19,942 bases of DNA. It comes from Spirochaetia bacterium (lineage in GTDB: Bacteria; Spirochaetota; Spirochaetia; Sphaerochaetales; Sphaerochaetaceae). Of the stretch, positions 1 to 7,042 are shown in pieces. Position 1 is the first letter of the stretch. Each line of letters starts with the position of its first letter. Position numbers and translations under genes: made by a program. The notes below the pieces were generated by a model. It worked only from the letters and a program-made list of their open reading frames with translations. It ran no database searches and was not told where the DNA came from. The stretch is taken from assembly GCA_009929055.1 (NCBI GenBank), contig SABI01000017.1:1-19942 (forward strand). The letters are read 5' to 3'.

Positions 1-686
1 ATAAATTTAATAAGAAATATGTTTTAATTCAAATTGTCGATATTTATGATAAAGTTATAAACACATATGAAAGTAATCAAGAAATCATTAGGCGTTATTT
101 CTCCACCCTTTGTGAATATGCTCAAGGTTCTGGTTCAAGTGAATCAGTTACTCGTATCAAGCTCCTCCTTGAATCGATGAATCTTACCTCCTCTATGAGA
201 GGGGTAGTAGTAGCTTCTCACAACGAGTTGAAAAGGGCTGTAGAGAGGGGTAAAGGGCACGATGGTATAGTCTGCTCCTCTTCTATGCAACTTCTTGATG
301 GCCATATTGTTACAGGGAGTAATAGTGAGTTAATGCACGCCTCTAGTGCCCTCATCCTTAATGCGGTAAAACATTTAGCGGGTATTCCTAAAGAGATAGA
401 CTTGATAGCTAAATCAACTATTAAATCAATTAGACACTTAAAAAAAGATGTGTTAAATGGGAGAAGAACTTCACTAGATGTGGAAGAGACCCTTATTTGT
501 TTAGCAATGAGTGCTGCAAATAACCCAAGTGCAAAAGCTGCCCTCGATAAACTTCCTCTACTAAAAAATTCAGAAGTACACCTTACCCACATCCCTTCTA
601 GTGGAGATTTTAATGGGTTGAGAAAACTTATTCTTCATGTAACAAGCGACCCCGTATTCCCCTCAAAAAACCTCCATGATGAATAA
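1..686 (+). CDS. DUF1846 (UPF0371) family protein, 3' part only
   Basis: The reading frame is open from position 3 without a start, so the gene begins before the window. About 227 C-terminal residues are visible, out of roughly 500 usual for the family. The assignment rests on remembered family motifs: NQEIIRRYFSTLCEY near the left edge, then NELKRAVERGKGHDGIVCSS, HASSALILNAVKHLAGIP, a block ending SLDVEETL, and EVHLTHIPSSGD near the end. An internal ATG at 177 is not the true start because the conserved sequence runs straight through it. The family is found mostly in Firmicutes and other fermenters; its biochemical role is not established as far as I know. A 65-nt gap separates it from the cytidylate-kinase-like gene, with no terminator seen, so the two may be co-transcribed. 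Confidence 0.88.
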   Translation, partial: KFNKKYVLIQIVDIYDKVINTYESNQEIIRRYFSTLCEYAQGSGSSESVTRIKLLLESMNLTSSMRGVVVASHNELKRAVERGKGHDGIVCSSSMQLLDGHIVTGSNSELMHASSALILNAVKHLAGIPKEIDLIAKSTIKSIRHLKKDVLNGRRTSLDVEETLICLAMSAANNPSAKAALDKLPLLKNSEVHLTHIPSSGDFNGLRKLILHVTSDPVFPSKNLHDE

Positions 687-751
687 TAAGCGATTTCTCT
701 TTACCCACCTCAGTAGTATCAGATACAATAGAGGTGACCCTAGGAGGCTTT

Positions 752-1375
752 ATGAATACAATAATTTCGATCAGTAGACAATTTGGTAGTGGTGGTAGGG
801 AGATCGGAAAAGGTCTCGCTGCTTTTTATAAGATCCCTTTTTACGACAGTGCTATTATTACTATGGCAGCAGAGAAAAGTGGAATGAATAAAGAAGTCTT
901 AGAGAATCTTGATGAAAAGGCTAGTAGTCGCTTTTTATATACAATTCCCTCAGGTCTCCCTTCTTTAGGACAAATTGCCCCCTCAAGTCTCTATAGCATG
1001 CCCTTAAGTGATACTCTCTTTCTAACAGAGTATGAAATCATTCAAAAATTAGCAAAAGAAGGTCCTTGTGTAATAGTTGGACGCTGTAGTGATTACGTAT
1101 TAAAAGATTTTCCAAATCATATTTCTCTATTCATTCATGCCAATGAAGACTTAAGGGCAACAAGAATTTCAAAGTATGAGGAAATTAGTGAAAAAGAGGC
1201 CCTTTCTCGTATCCAAAAATATGATAAAGAGAGGAGAAAATACCACGATTATTATGCTGCTAATACCTGGAGTAATGCTACTTTTTACGACCTCACCCTT
1301 AATAGTGGAGTTCTTGGCATCGAGGGTTCAATCAGCGTAGCAACGAGTTTCATTGATCTTTTCGAAAAAAAGTAA
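752..1375 (+). CDS. cytidylate kinase-like family protein
   Basis: Predicted soluble P-loop kinase of about 207 residues, of the cytidylate-kinase-like family (Pfam Cytidylate_kin2 type). The N-terminus, IISISRQFGSGGREIGKGLA, is the family hallmark: the ISRQ strand followed by a glycine-rich GSGGREIG phosphate loop, and then FYDSAII. A second conserved block, CVIVGRCSDYVL, lies mid-protein, followed by a basic lid region (RIQKYDKERRKYHDYY). I chose ATG 752 because AGGAGG lies at 742-747, 4 nt upstream. A GTG at 734 would add six residues but would put this Shine-Dalgarno sequence inside the gene. Members of this family are often annotated as (d)CMP kinases but differ from canonical Cmk, and the real substrate is uncertain. 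The stop lies 5 nt from the stop of the convergent diguanylate cyclase. Confidence 0.85.
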   Translation: MNTIISISRQFGSGGREIGKGLAAFYKIPFYDSAIITMAAEKSGMNKEVLENLDEKASSRFLYTIPSGLPSLGQIAPSSLYSMPLSDTLFLTEYEIIQKLAKEGPCVIVGRCSDYVLKDFPNHISLFIHANEDLRATRISKYEEISEKEALSRIQKYDKERRKYHDYYAANTWSNATFYDLTLNSGVLGIEGSISVATSFIDLFEKK

Positions 1376-1380
1376 CCTAT

Positions 1381-3117
1381 CTATGCATTAAGAATATCTG
1401 ATTCCTCTGTATCACATAAAGTATTCTCTATCTCTTCATTTTTCATCTTAGCTTTACACTCATACATTGCTTTATCTGCTTCTTTAATTAGCGTGATAAT
1501 ATCTGAAGTATGTTGCTTAATAAACAACCTTGTTCCAATAGCTACACTAAAAAGCTCAATGTGGGATGCCGAAGAGAGGGTGAAAACTTTTTTACAGGTG
1601 AGTTCTAATTGCTCACTAGTAATATTAGGAATTATAGCAACAAACTCATCTCCCCCAATTCGGTAAATTGTTGAAGATTCTGGTAGGTGAGATTGTAAGC
1701 CACGAGAGAACTCCCTAAGGATAGAGTCTCCAGCACTATGTCCGTAGAGGTCATTTATTTTTTTAAGATTGTTGATATCACACATAATAATCCCTAAAAT
1801 ATCTATATCAACTTCACCATGAATAACTGTATCAATGAAGTCATCAAAGCTTCTTCTGTTATTTACCCCAGTAAGACTATCGGTAAAAGCGAGTTCAAGA
1901 AGCATATTCTCCTTAACAGATAAACTCCTAACACTTGCTATCACACTTGCTGTCCTTACTAAAAGAATTACTCCACATATAGTCATCCCAATATGAAGAA
2001 TGAGAGCACTATGAAGAGAAATATCGAGTATGAGGAGCACCTCTTCAGCTAAGACGGTAATAAATAAGACTGAAATAGCTGCTAAGAATGATTTTAAATC
2101 CCTGTTGCCTTTAAAATAATCAATTCCTAGGACAACTGTTACACTAACAATAAAGATAACGAGGGCTAGACCACTAAAAATAAGCATATCAGAATATTCA
2201 AAGAGCCCAGTAAATTGAGCAACTCCTCCTACAACAAACATACTTAAGAACACAAGGGAGAATAGATAAAAAGGGGCAGTTTTTTTTTCTATTATTGTGT
2301 AAGAAGTCCTTACATATTGAATAAGAACATAGGGGAGGATAAAGAGGGCTAGGATGCTAAAGTTCATAGGGAGTACTGGATTTCTTATAATAATGAATTT
2401 ACTTGCAGTTTGGGAAAACACCCACATACCTAAAGCTATTTCTAGTAGGCCATAGTAGCGAAGAGATGCCCTTTCTGTTTTGTGGTCGTAAAAAAAAGAA
2501 CCAAACAATGCTAAAGAGCCAACAAGCAAAAAGATAAACCCAAATAATAGTGCTGGCCATTCCCTTAAATGGCTAAGGATGAGATCTGTTTTCGTCCCTA
2601 TCTGAGGGGCACAAATTCTCCCTGATACACTATTATTAGAGGTGAAATTATAGTTAAGAGTAATCTCCTTTCCCATTGAATCATCGGGCAAATAGGTAAA
2701 GTGAATTGCCTTTCCCCCCAAGATTGGGTGTTTCCAAAAAGTATTATCTCCATTAAAAGAATAGATAGAATTTCCATCAACAAGAATCTCTATAGAAGCC
2801 ATACTTGTTGTTGTTGAAAAACATATATGGGAATGCTCGTAGGTAGAGGGGAGGTTTCTAGAAATAGATACAGTTTTTCCTTTCTTATCTTCTTTTATAC
2901 TAAATGGGAGGGTGAGATCATTTGCTACCTCTTTTCCATCAATTTTTAAGGACCAACTTTGATCTAAGGTAGAGTAACTTGGTGAAGCGAGAGGCTCTAT
3001 AGATAAAAAAGAGTCAATATAGAGGGCTACTAGAAGAGTTAAAAAGACAAGAAAAAAAAGGAGATACGTAATCCTTTTTAACCTTGATGTGGTAATTAGT
3101 CTATTTTTCGATTCCAA
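1381..3117 (-). CDS. membrane diguanylate cyclase with extracytoplasmic sensor, 7TM-like region and GGDEF domain
   Basis: Predicted to make cyclic di-GMP from two GTP at the inner membrane. The 578 residues divide into an N-terminal membrane anchor (about 15-35), an extracytoplasmic beta-rich region (about 45-185) resembling 7TMR-DISM sensor modules, a block of roughly seven hydrophobic helices (about 187-395), and a cytoplasmic GGDEF domain (about 405-560). The catalytic domain has DSLTGVNNRRSFD at its start and an intact RIGGDEF motif with GGDEF at 488-492, so activity is likely. The positions of the inhibitory RxxD site, five residues before GGDEF, hold Pro and Ser, so product inhibition through a classic I-site is not expected. 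The start is TTG (3117), with only a weak GGGG upstream. No EAL or HD-GYP partner lies nearby. Confidence 0.87.
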   Translation of the reverse strand: MESKNRLITTSRLKRITYLLFFLVFLTLLVALYIDSFLSIEPLASPSYSTLDQSWSLKIDGKEVANDLTLPFSIKEDKKGKTVSISRNLPSTYEHSHICFSTTTSMASIEILVDGNSIYSFNGDNTFWKHPILGGKAIHFTYLPDDSMGKEITLNYNFTSNNSVSGRICAPQIGTKTDLILSHLREWPALLFGFIFLLVGSLALFGSFFYDHKTERASLRYYGLLEIALGMWVFSQTASKFIIIRNPVLPMNFSILALFILPYVLIQYVRTSYTIIEKKTAPFYLFSLVFLSMFVVGGVAQFTGLFEYSDMLIFSGLALVIFIVSVTVVLGIDYFKGNRDLKSFLAAISVLFITVLAEEVLLILDISLHSALILHIGMTICGVILLVRTASVIASVRSLSVKENMLLELAFTDSLTGVNNRRSFDDFIDTVIHGEVDIDILGIIMCDINNLKKINDLYGHSAGDSILREFSRGLQSHLPESSTIYRIGGDEFVAIIPNITSEQLELTCKKVFTLSSASHIELFSVAIGTRLFIKQHTSDIITLIKEADKAMYECKAKMKNEEIENTLCDTEESDILNA

Positions 3118-3377
3118 AGAAGTACCCCATATGTAAGGATTTTTGTTAGTACATCTTTAAGTAGAAAACTCATTTTATCATACCACAGCACTACATAAAA
3201 TCAAGATGCAATAATAATAAAGGTAGAAGTTTGAGAAGAAAACAGCTTAAAAATGAGATATTAATCATATTTATGAAAAACAGAGAGAGCATCTAACAAT
3301 TTTAAGAGAACTTAATAGTAAGAACTTCATTAGATATGTTCTTGAAAGTTATAGGTGATTATGGGCATAATTGGGCT

Positions 3378-3992
3378 ATGACAGATAGTAGAATAATAGA
3401 AAAAGCAAAAGAAGTGTGGGAAATTGAATCTCAAGCGATTAAACAACTAATAGATAGAGTAGATTATGAATCATTTATTAAAGTGGTACATCTCCTTTCA
3501 TCCCACAAAGGAAGAGTGATTACCTGTGGAGTAGGAACAAGTGGCGTTGCTGCTCGTAAAGGGGCTCATACCCTCTCTTGTGTCAATATTTCAACTCTCT
3601 TTTTAAATCCAGCTGATGCAGTCCATGGAGCCCTTGGTGTTGTTCAAAAAGGAGATATTGTCTTTCTTCTCTCAAAAGGAGGAGGATCAAAAGAGATTGT
3701 GCAGCTCATCTCTCCCTTAAAGGAAAAAGGAGCTACCATTATTGCAATTACTGAAAACCAAGAGTCTCAACTAGCGAAAGAGAGTGATATAATATTATCT
3801 GTCAAAGTTGAAAAAGAGGCTGATTCCTTTAATATGCTTGCAACAAGTAGCACCTTAGCAGTCATAGCAATGTTTGATGCCCTTAGTGTAAGTGTTATGG
3901 AACTTACTCACTATTCAAAAGAACAGTTTGCAGTTATCCACCCTAGTGGTGCTGTTGGACAACGACTTTTAAAAAAGGATGAACTTATATGA
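3378..3992 (+). CDS. SIS-domain sugar phosphate isomerase, KpsF/GutQ-like without CBS domains (SIS1)
   Basis: A 204-residue SIS-fold protein resembling the isomerase half of arabinose-5-phosphate isomerases; the C-terminal CBS pair of KdsD/KpsF is absent. Aligned from memory to E. coli KdsD, a constant offset of five places H83, E106, E147 and H188 at the catalytic His88, Glu111, Glu152 and His193. The position of Lys59 (GKSG) is Thr54 (GTSG). The phosphate loop is altered too: SNSGES becomes SKGGGS at 99-104. The fold and isomerase-like chemistry are well supported, but KDO synthesis is not; the substrate is probably another sugar phosphate. ATG 3378 is preferred because homologues start about there. 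ATG 3336 is in frame and would add 14 residues, and neither has a good ribosome-binding site. The stop overlaps the next start (ATGA), so it is coupled to the VOC gene. Confidence 0.84.
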   Translation: MTDSRIIEKAKEVWEIESQAIKQLIDRVDYESFIKVVHLLSSHKGRVITCGVGTSGVAARKGAHTLSCVNISTLFLNPADAVHGALGVVQKGDIVFLLSKGGGSKEIVQLISPLKEKGATIIAITENQESQLAKESDIILSVKVEKEADSFNMLATSSTLAVIAMFDALSVSVMELTHYSKEQFAVIHPSGAVGQRLLKKDELI

Positions 3993-4516
3993 ACATACAT
4001 TTAGATAATGTAGATAAGACCCTCCCATTTCTAGAAAATGGGGTTTCTCAAATAGCCTACGTCGTAGAAGACTTAGAGGCAACAGTAGAGAAATACCACA
4101 CATTGTTTGGGATAGGGGATTGGCACTTTTATACCTATGGCTCTCCTTTGTTATCAACAATGAAGCGTTATGGAAAGAATTGTGAGTATAAAATGAGGGT
4201 CGCACTCTCATACTTTGGACCTATGCGCATAGAATTAATACAACACCTTGAAGGGGATACCGTCTATACAGATTTTATAAAAAAACATGGCTTTGGTATT
4301 CAACACCTCGGTTTTCTAGTTAAAGATATGACTCTAGCCCTCCTTCAAGCAAAAGAAGCTGGATTGGTAGTAACAATGGAGGGGGGAGGACATGGTCCTG
4401 ATGGGGATGGATACTTTGCCTATCTCGATACAGAAGACATCCTTGGAACCACTATTGAGTTAATAGAAAGACCAAAAAGAAGACAACCTCCAGAAAAAAT
4501 ATATCCAGCACAATAG
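3989..4516 (+). CDS. VOC (vicinal oxygen chelate) family protein, copy 1
   Basis: A 175-residue protein with the paired beta-alpha-beta-beta-beta modules of the glyoxalase/methylmalonyl-CoA-epimerase superfamily. Family marks are QIAYVVEDLEATVEKYHTLFGIG in the first module, IELIQH at the first module's end, GIQHLGFLVKDM opening the second, and TTIELIE at the end. The metal ligands by position would be Q21, E82, H106 and E157; the first is usually His. The reaction is unknown. VOC enzymes use a divalent metal to stabilise an enediolate, as in epimerases, isomerases and lyases. The start overlaps the SIS1 stop by 4 nt, with AAGGA inside the SIS1 end as ribosome-binding site. The tail (PPEKIYPAQ) resembles that of the second VOC protein at 5471-5959, so the two are paralogues. 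A function on a sugar phosphate is inferred from context only. Confidence 0.82.
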   Translation: MNIHLDNVDKTLPFLENGVSQIAYVVEDLEATVEKYHTLFGIGDWHFYTYGSPLLSTMKRYGKNCEYKMRVALSYFGPMRIELIQHLEGDTVYTDFIKKHGFGIQHLGFLVKDMTLALLQAKEAGLVVTMEGGGHGPDGDGYFAYLDTEDILGTTIELIERPKRRQPPEKIYPAQ

Positions 4517-4556
4517 CATTGCTAGAACTCTATTGATAATTCTCTCTATTTCCTAT

Positions 4557-4625
4557 ATTTATACATAAAGAATGTATTTATAAAGGGTGGTTTATACTTA
4601 AATATTCTATCTATTTATACATAAA
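4557..4625 (+). repeat. 13-bp direct repeat pair ATTTATACATAAA in the regulatory gap
   Basis: Identical 13-mers lie at 4557-4569 and 4613-4625, 56 bp apart start to start, in the gap between the first VOC gene and the second SIS gene. The first copy also contributes to a short inverted repeat (ATACAT at 4561-4566, ATGTAT at 4572-4577). The region is very AT-rich, so chance is possible, but a pair of protein-binding sites is a fair reading. Confidence 0.35.
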
Positions 4626-4649
4626 ACAAGTAAATATCTACTGATAAAA

Positions 4650-4673
4650 TTACAAATTGATAAAAATTTGTAA
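4650..4673. promoter_or_regulatory. perfect 9-bp inverted repeat, candidate operator
   Basis: TTACAAATT (4650-4658) and AATTTGTAA (4665-4673) are exact inverted copies around a 6-nt spacer. The site lies in the 366-nt gap ahead of the main sugar operon, about 170 nt upstream of its promoter. A two-fold symmetric site of this size fits binding by a dimeric regulator such as the GntR-LacI protein encoded in the operon. The RNA stem would be weak, so a DNA site is more likely than a terminator. Assignment to that regulator is inference. Confidence 0.42.
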
Positions 4674-4752
4674 TATAAATAGTGAAAATAAAATTCGTTT
4701 ATAATTGATGATTATTGCTCTAAAAGGCTATATTAGAGAATAATACTACAAA

Positions 4753-4787
4753 ATGTTGATGTACTTGTTAATTTGTTATGTCAACAT
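4753..4787. repeat. 7-bp inverted repeat with 21-nt spacer
   Basis: ATGTTGA (4753-4759) and TCAACAT (4781-4787) form an inverted pair just upstream of the promoter at 4822-4850. The second arm lies about 35 nt before the -35 box, where an activator or a looped repressor could sit. The match is short for AT-rich DNA, so confidence is low. Confidence 0.25.
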
Positions 4788-4821
4788 GTAAAGAAAGTGA
4801 GAGAAATCTATCAAATTTTAT

Positions 4822-4850
4822 TTGACAACTGAGATAAACTGTCCTACCAT
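4822..4850 (+). promoter_or_regulatory. sigma70-type promoter of the main sugar operon
   Basis: A perfect TTGACA (4822-4827) is followed after exactly 17 nt by TACCAT (4845-4850), four of six matches to TATAAT. Transcription would begin near 4857, giving a leader of about 25 nt. A strong ribosome-binding site (GGAGG, 4873-4877) lies 5 nt before the SIS2 start. No other good promoter is seen before 14095, so this probably drives the whole unit. Confidence 0.62.
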
Positions 4851-4882
4851 ATTATATGAACAGATAAGGTACGGAGGAAAAT

Positions 4883-5455
4883 ATGTATAATTATACACAA
4901 TTAGTTGATAAAGTAGTTCAAGAGAACAGAACTGTATTAGATAAAGTTGATCAAAAAGAGTTAGAAGTTCTCATTGATGCAATTGGAAAAGCCAAAACTA
5001 TCCAACTTTATGCGATGGGAAGAATGGCCTTGTCGATGAGAGGGTTTGCCATGAGACTTAAACATATGGGTTTCGATACCTATATAGTCTATGATACAAC
5101 GACCCCTCGTATTGGTGAAGGAGATCTTCTTCTTGGTATCTGCGCAGTTACTAATGTTGAACTCAATGTTATTACTTGTGCTAAAGAGGCAGGAGCTCGA
5201 ATTGGACTTCTTACTGCCCACCCAGAAAATGAGCATGGAAAGCTAGCCGATTTCACAGTCCGTGTTCCAGGGCAAATATTTGGGGGAGAAACAGAAGTTC
5301 CTTCAATTCAACCTATGGCCTCTTTATTGGAACAATCGATGTTCCTTTTTACCGATATTGTTACTATGATGTTAATCGAACGCTACAATATAAATGTAAA
5401 AGAGATGCATCACCGTCATACAAATTTAGAGGGTATCCCTCACAGTTTTGCGTAA
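4883..5455 (+). CDS. SIS-domain protein, 6-phospho-3-hexuloisomerase (HxlB)-like (SIS2)
   Basis: A 190-residue single-SIS protein resembling 6-phospho-3-hexuloisomerase, which interconverts 3-hexulose 6-phosphate and fructose 6-phosphate. Family marks are GRMALSMRGFAMRLKHMGF (46-64), the TTTPRIGEGDLLLG strand, a Glu at the position of the proposed catalytic acid (E150, in LLEQ) and the typical tail RHTNLE (178-183). The Ser-rich sugar-phosphate loop is degenerate: the usual GSGET-type motif reads AVTNVE (88-93), and GRSG reads GRMA. No hexulose-6-phosphate synthase lies nearby, so formaldehyde fixation is not supported; an aldose/ketose phosphate isomerase for this operon's sugar is more likely. 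GGAGG sits 5 nt before the ATG. It is the first gene after the promoter and lies 15 nt from the second VOC gene. Confidence 0.83.
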   Translation: MYNYTQLVDKVVQENRTVLDKVDQKELEVLIDAIGKAKTIQLYAMGRMALSMRGFAMRLKHMGFDTYIVYDTTTPRIGEGDLLLGICAVTNVELNVITCAKEAGARIGLLTAHPENEHGKLADFTVRVPGQIFGGETEVPSIQPMASLLEQSMFLFTDIVTMMLIERYNINVKEMHHRHTNLEGIPHSFA

Positions 5456-5470
5456 TAGGAGAGATTAGTA

Positions 5471-5959
5471 ATGGGTGAAGTACAATTTAAGGATGGACAA
5501 TTAGTCCAGGTAGCTCAAGTAGTAGAAGATATTGATAAAGCAATGAAACACTACTGGGAAGATTTTGGAATCGGGCCTTGGGAAATCTATGAATATGGCC
5601 CTGATACTGTTCAAGATTCATATTACAGGGGAAAACCTAACACACAGCGCTATGCACTAGCTGTTACATGGGTTGGTCCCATCCAATACGAATTAATGCA
5701 ACCACTTGACGGGTATAGTATTTATAATGAATTTATAGATAAGCATGGATATGGACTACAGCATGTAAAGTTTTATTATAAAGATTGTCAAAAAGCTATT
5801 AAAGAGTATGAAGCAAAAGGGTATGCAGTAATTCAAAGTGGAAGAATTGGAGAAGATGAATTCTATTATCTTGAATCTGAAGACAAAGTGGGTACAATTC
5901 TGGAATTAGGGAATGCAGGTGAAATACCTCCTCCTCTCAGAGTCTATCCTGCAGTATAA
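5471..5959 (+). CDS. VOC (vicinal oxygen chelate) family protein, copy 2
   Basis: A 162-residue VOC-fold protein paralogous to the one at 3989-4516. Shared elements are the VVEDI/L-plus-helix opening followed by FGIGxW, the IE/YEL-x-Q-x-L strand, the G-x-QH strand and a closing PPxxxYPA tail. The predicted metal ligands Q13, E74, H98 and E145 keep the spacing of the first copy (61 residues between the first two, 24 to the third), including Gln in place of the usual first His. GGAGA lies 8 nt before the ATG. Like the first copy it follows directly behind a SIS-fold isomerase, which suggests a common two-step or two-subunit function on a sugar or sugar phosphate. No specific reaction can be named. 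It is followed 55 nt later by the binding-protein gene. Confidence 0.82.
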   Translation: MGEVQFKDGQLVQVAQVVEDIDKAMKHYWEDFGIGPWEIYEYGPDTVQDSYYRGKPNTQRYALAVTWVGPIQYELMQPLDGYSIYNEFIDKHGYGLQHVKFYYKDCQKAIKEYEAKGYAVIQSGRIGEDEFYYLESEDKVGTILELGNAGEIPPPLRVYPAV

Positions 5960-5973
5960 TGAATGGTGTTAAT

Positions 5974-5989
5974 TACCACTTATGTGGTA
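5974..5989 (+). other. small hairpin in the leader of the binding-protein gene
   Basis: TACCAC (5974-5979) and GTGGTA (5984-5989) form a 6-bp stem with a TTAT loop, between the second VOC gene and the binding-protein start. A TTTTTT run follows 9 nt later (5999-6004), too far for a classical terminator. It may protect the 5' end of a processed, highly expressed binding-protein message. Confidence 0.35.
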
Positions 5990-6014
5990 GAGAAAATATT
6001 TTTTGGAGGTACAT

Positions 6015-7022
6015 ATGAAGAAGGTAGGAAAACTCTTACTTATTGGCTTAGTGTTGCTCATGGTTGCTCAAGGTGTATTCGCTGCTGGTGCTCAAGAAAC
6101 AGCTGCTCCTGCAGATGGAAAATATACTATGGTAGCAATTCCAAAACTTCGTGCTGCATGGTTCAATGCTCTCGAGTCTGGAATGCTTGATGCTGCTAAA
6201 GAGTATGGTATTGATGCTTATATGCAAGCACCTGCTGCTGCTGATGAAGCACAACAAGTCAGACTTATTGAAGATGCAATCAACCAAGGTGTTGATTCAA
6301 TTATGGTCGTTCCAAACGATGCAAATTCTGTTGTTCCAGCATTCCAACGTGCTCGTCAACAGGGAATCGTCATCATGACTCACGAATCTCCTAACCAAGA
6401 AGCTGGAGATTATAACGTAGAGATGATCGATAACGTTAAATTTGGCGAAACCATGATTAAAGAAATTGCAGCAAGAACCGATAATAAAGGTAAATATGTT
6501 GTTTTTGTTGGCTCTTTAACTGTTCCTGCACATAACATTTGGGCAGACGCAGCTATTGCTTACCAAAAAGCTAATTACCCACAAATGACTCTTGTTACCA
6601 CAAAACAACCAGTTTCAGAAGACAGAAATGCTGCTCGTCAAAAAACTCTTGAACTCTTAAGCGTACACCCAGACCTCAAAGCTGTCTTAGCTTTTGGAAG
6701 CCAAGGTGCACCAGGAGCTGCTCAAGCATTACGTGAACGTAATTTAGTTGGAAAACTTGCTGTTATTGGTACAACAAGTCCAAAAGAAATTGCTCCATTC
6801 TTAAAAGATGGCTCTGCTAGTCTCTCAGTTCTTTGGAACCCAGGTGAAGCAGGATACGCAATGGTATGGTTATCAAAACTTATTCTTGATGGCAACCGCG
6901 ATCAAATCAAACAAGGTTTAGATATTCCAACACTTGGAGTACCTGAAATTACCGGTATGAACATCTTATTTGATCGTCCTTTAATTGTTGATGCTGATAA
7001 TGTAGATAATTACGATTTCTAA
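6015..7022 (+). CDS. ABC sugar transporter, substrate-binding protein (LsrB/RhaS/RbsB-like)
   Basis: Exported binding protein of 335 residues that captures the sugar and delivers it to the permease. The signal peptide has a KK start, a hydrophobic core (about 7-19) and a VFA cleavage site near residue 23, leaving AAGAQE at the mature end. There is no lipobox cysteine, so it is periplasmic rather than a lipoprotein. The mature part is a Peripl_BP_4 fold with blocks typical of the LsrB/RhaS group: AIPKLRAAWF, AADEAQQVRLIEDAINQGVDSIMVVPND and the C-terminal NVDNYDF. This group binds rhamnose, autoinducer-2 and various pentoses or hexoses, so the ligand cannot be read directly. ATG 6015 is chosen because GGAGG (6005-6009) lies 5 nt upstream; an in-frame TTG at 6003 would precede that site. 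Confidence 0.93.
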   Translation: MKKVGKLLLIGLVLLMVAQGVFAAGAQETAAPADGKYTMVAIPKLRAAWFNALESGMLDAAKEYGIDAYMQAPAAADEAQQVRLIEDAINQGVDSIMVVPNDANSVVPAFQRARQQGIVIMTHESPNQEAGDYNVEMIDNVKFGETMIKEIAARTDNKGKYVVFVGSLTVPAHNIWADAAIAYQKANYPQMTLVTTKQPVSEDRNAARQKTLELLSVHPDLKAVLAFGSQGAPGAAQALRERNLVGKLAVIGTTSPKEIAPFLKDGSASLSVLWNPGEAGYAMVWLSKLILDGNRDQIKQGLDIPTLGVPEITGMNILFDRPLIVDADNVDNYDF

Positions 7023-7042
7023 ATTTTAGTTACACTATTTTT

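Noticed and set aside
177..686. ATG at 177 as the start of a small separate gene
   Set aside because: The frame is open back to position 3 and the upstream residues match the DUF1846 family, so this is the end of a longer gene.
3378..3992. Calling SIS1 a true arabinose-5-phosphate isomerase (kdsD/gutQ)
   Set aside because: The catalytic Lys and CBS domains are absent, and the context is sugar import rather than KDO synthesis.
4517..4882. Riboswitch or small RNA gene in the long gap
   Set aside because: The predicted leader after the promoter is only about 25 nt, and the rest of the gap shows no strong GC-containing stem.
4883..5455. Ribulose monophosphate (formaldehyde fixation) pathway
   Set aside because: No HxlA-type synthase is in the window and the SIS2 phosphate loop is atypical.
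5974..6004. Leader hairpin as an intrinsic terminator
   Set aside because: The stem is only six pairs and the T-run starts 9 nt after it, with the binding-protein gene immediately following.
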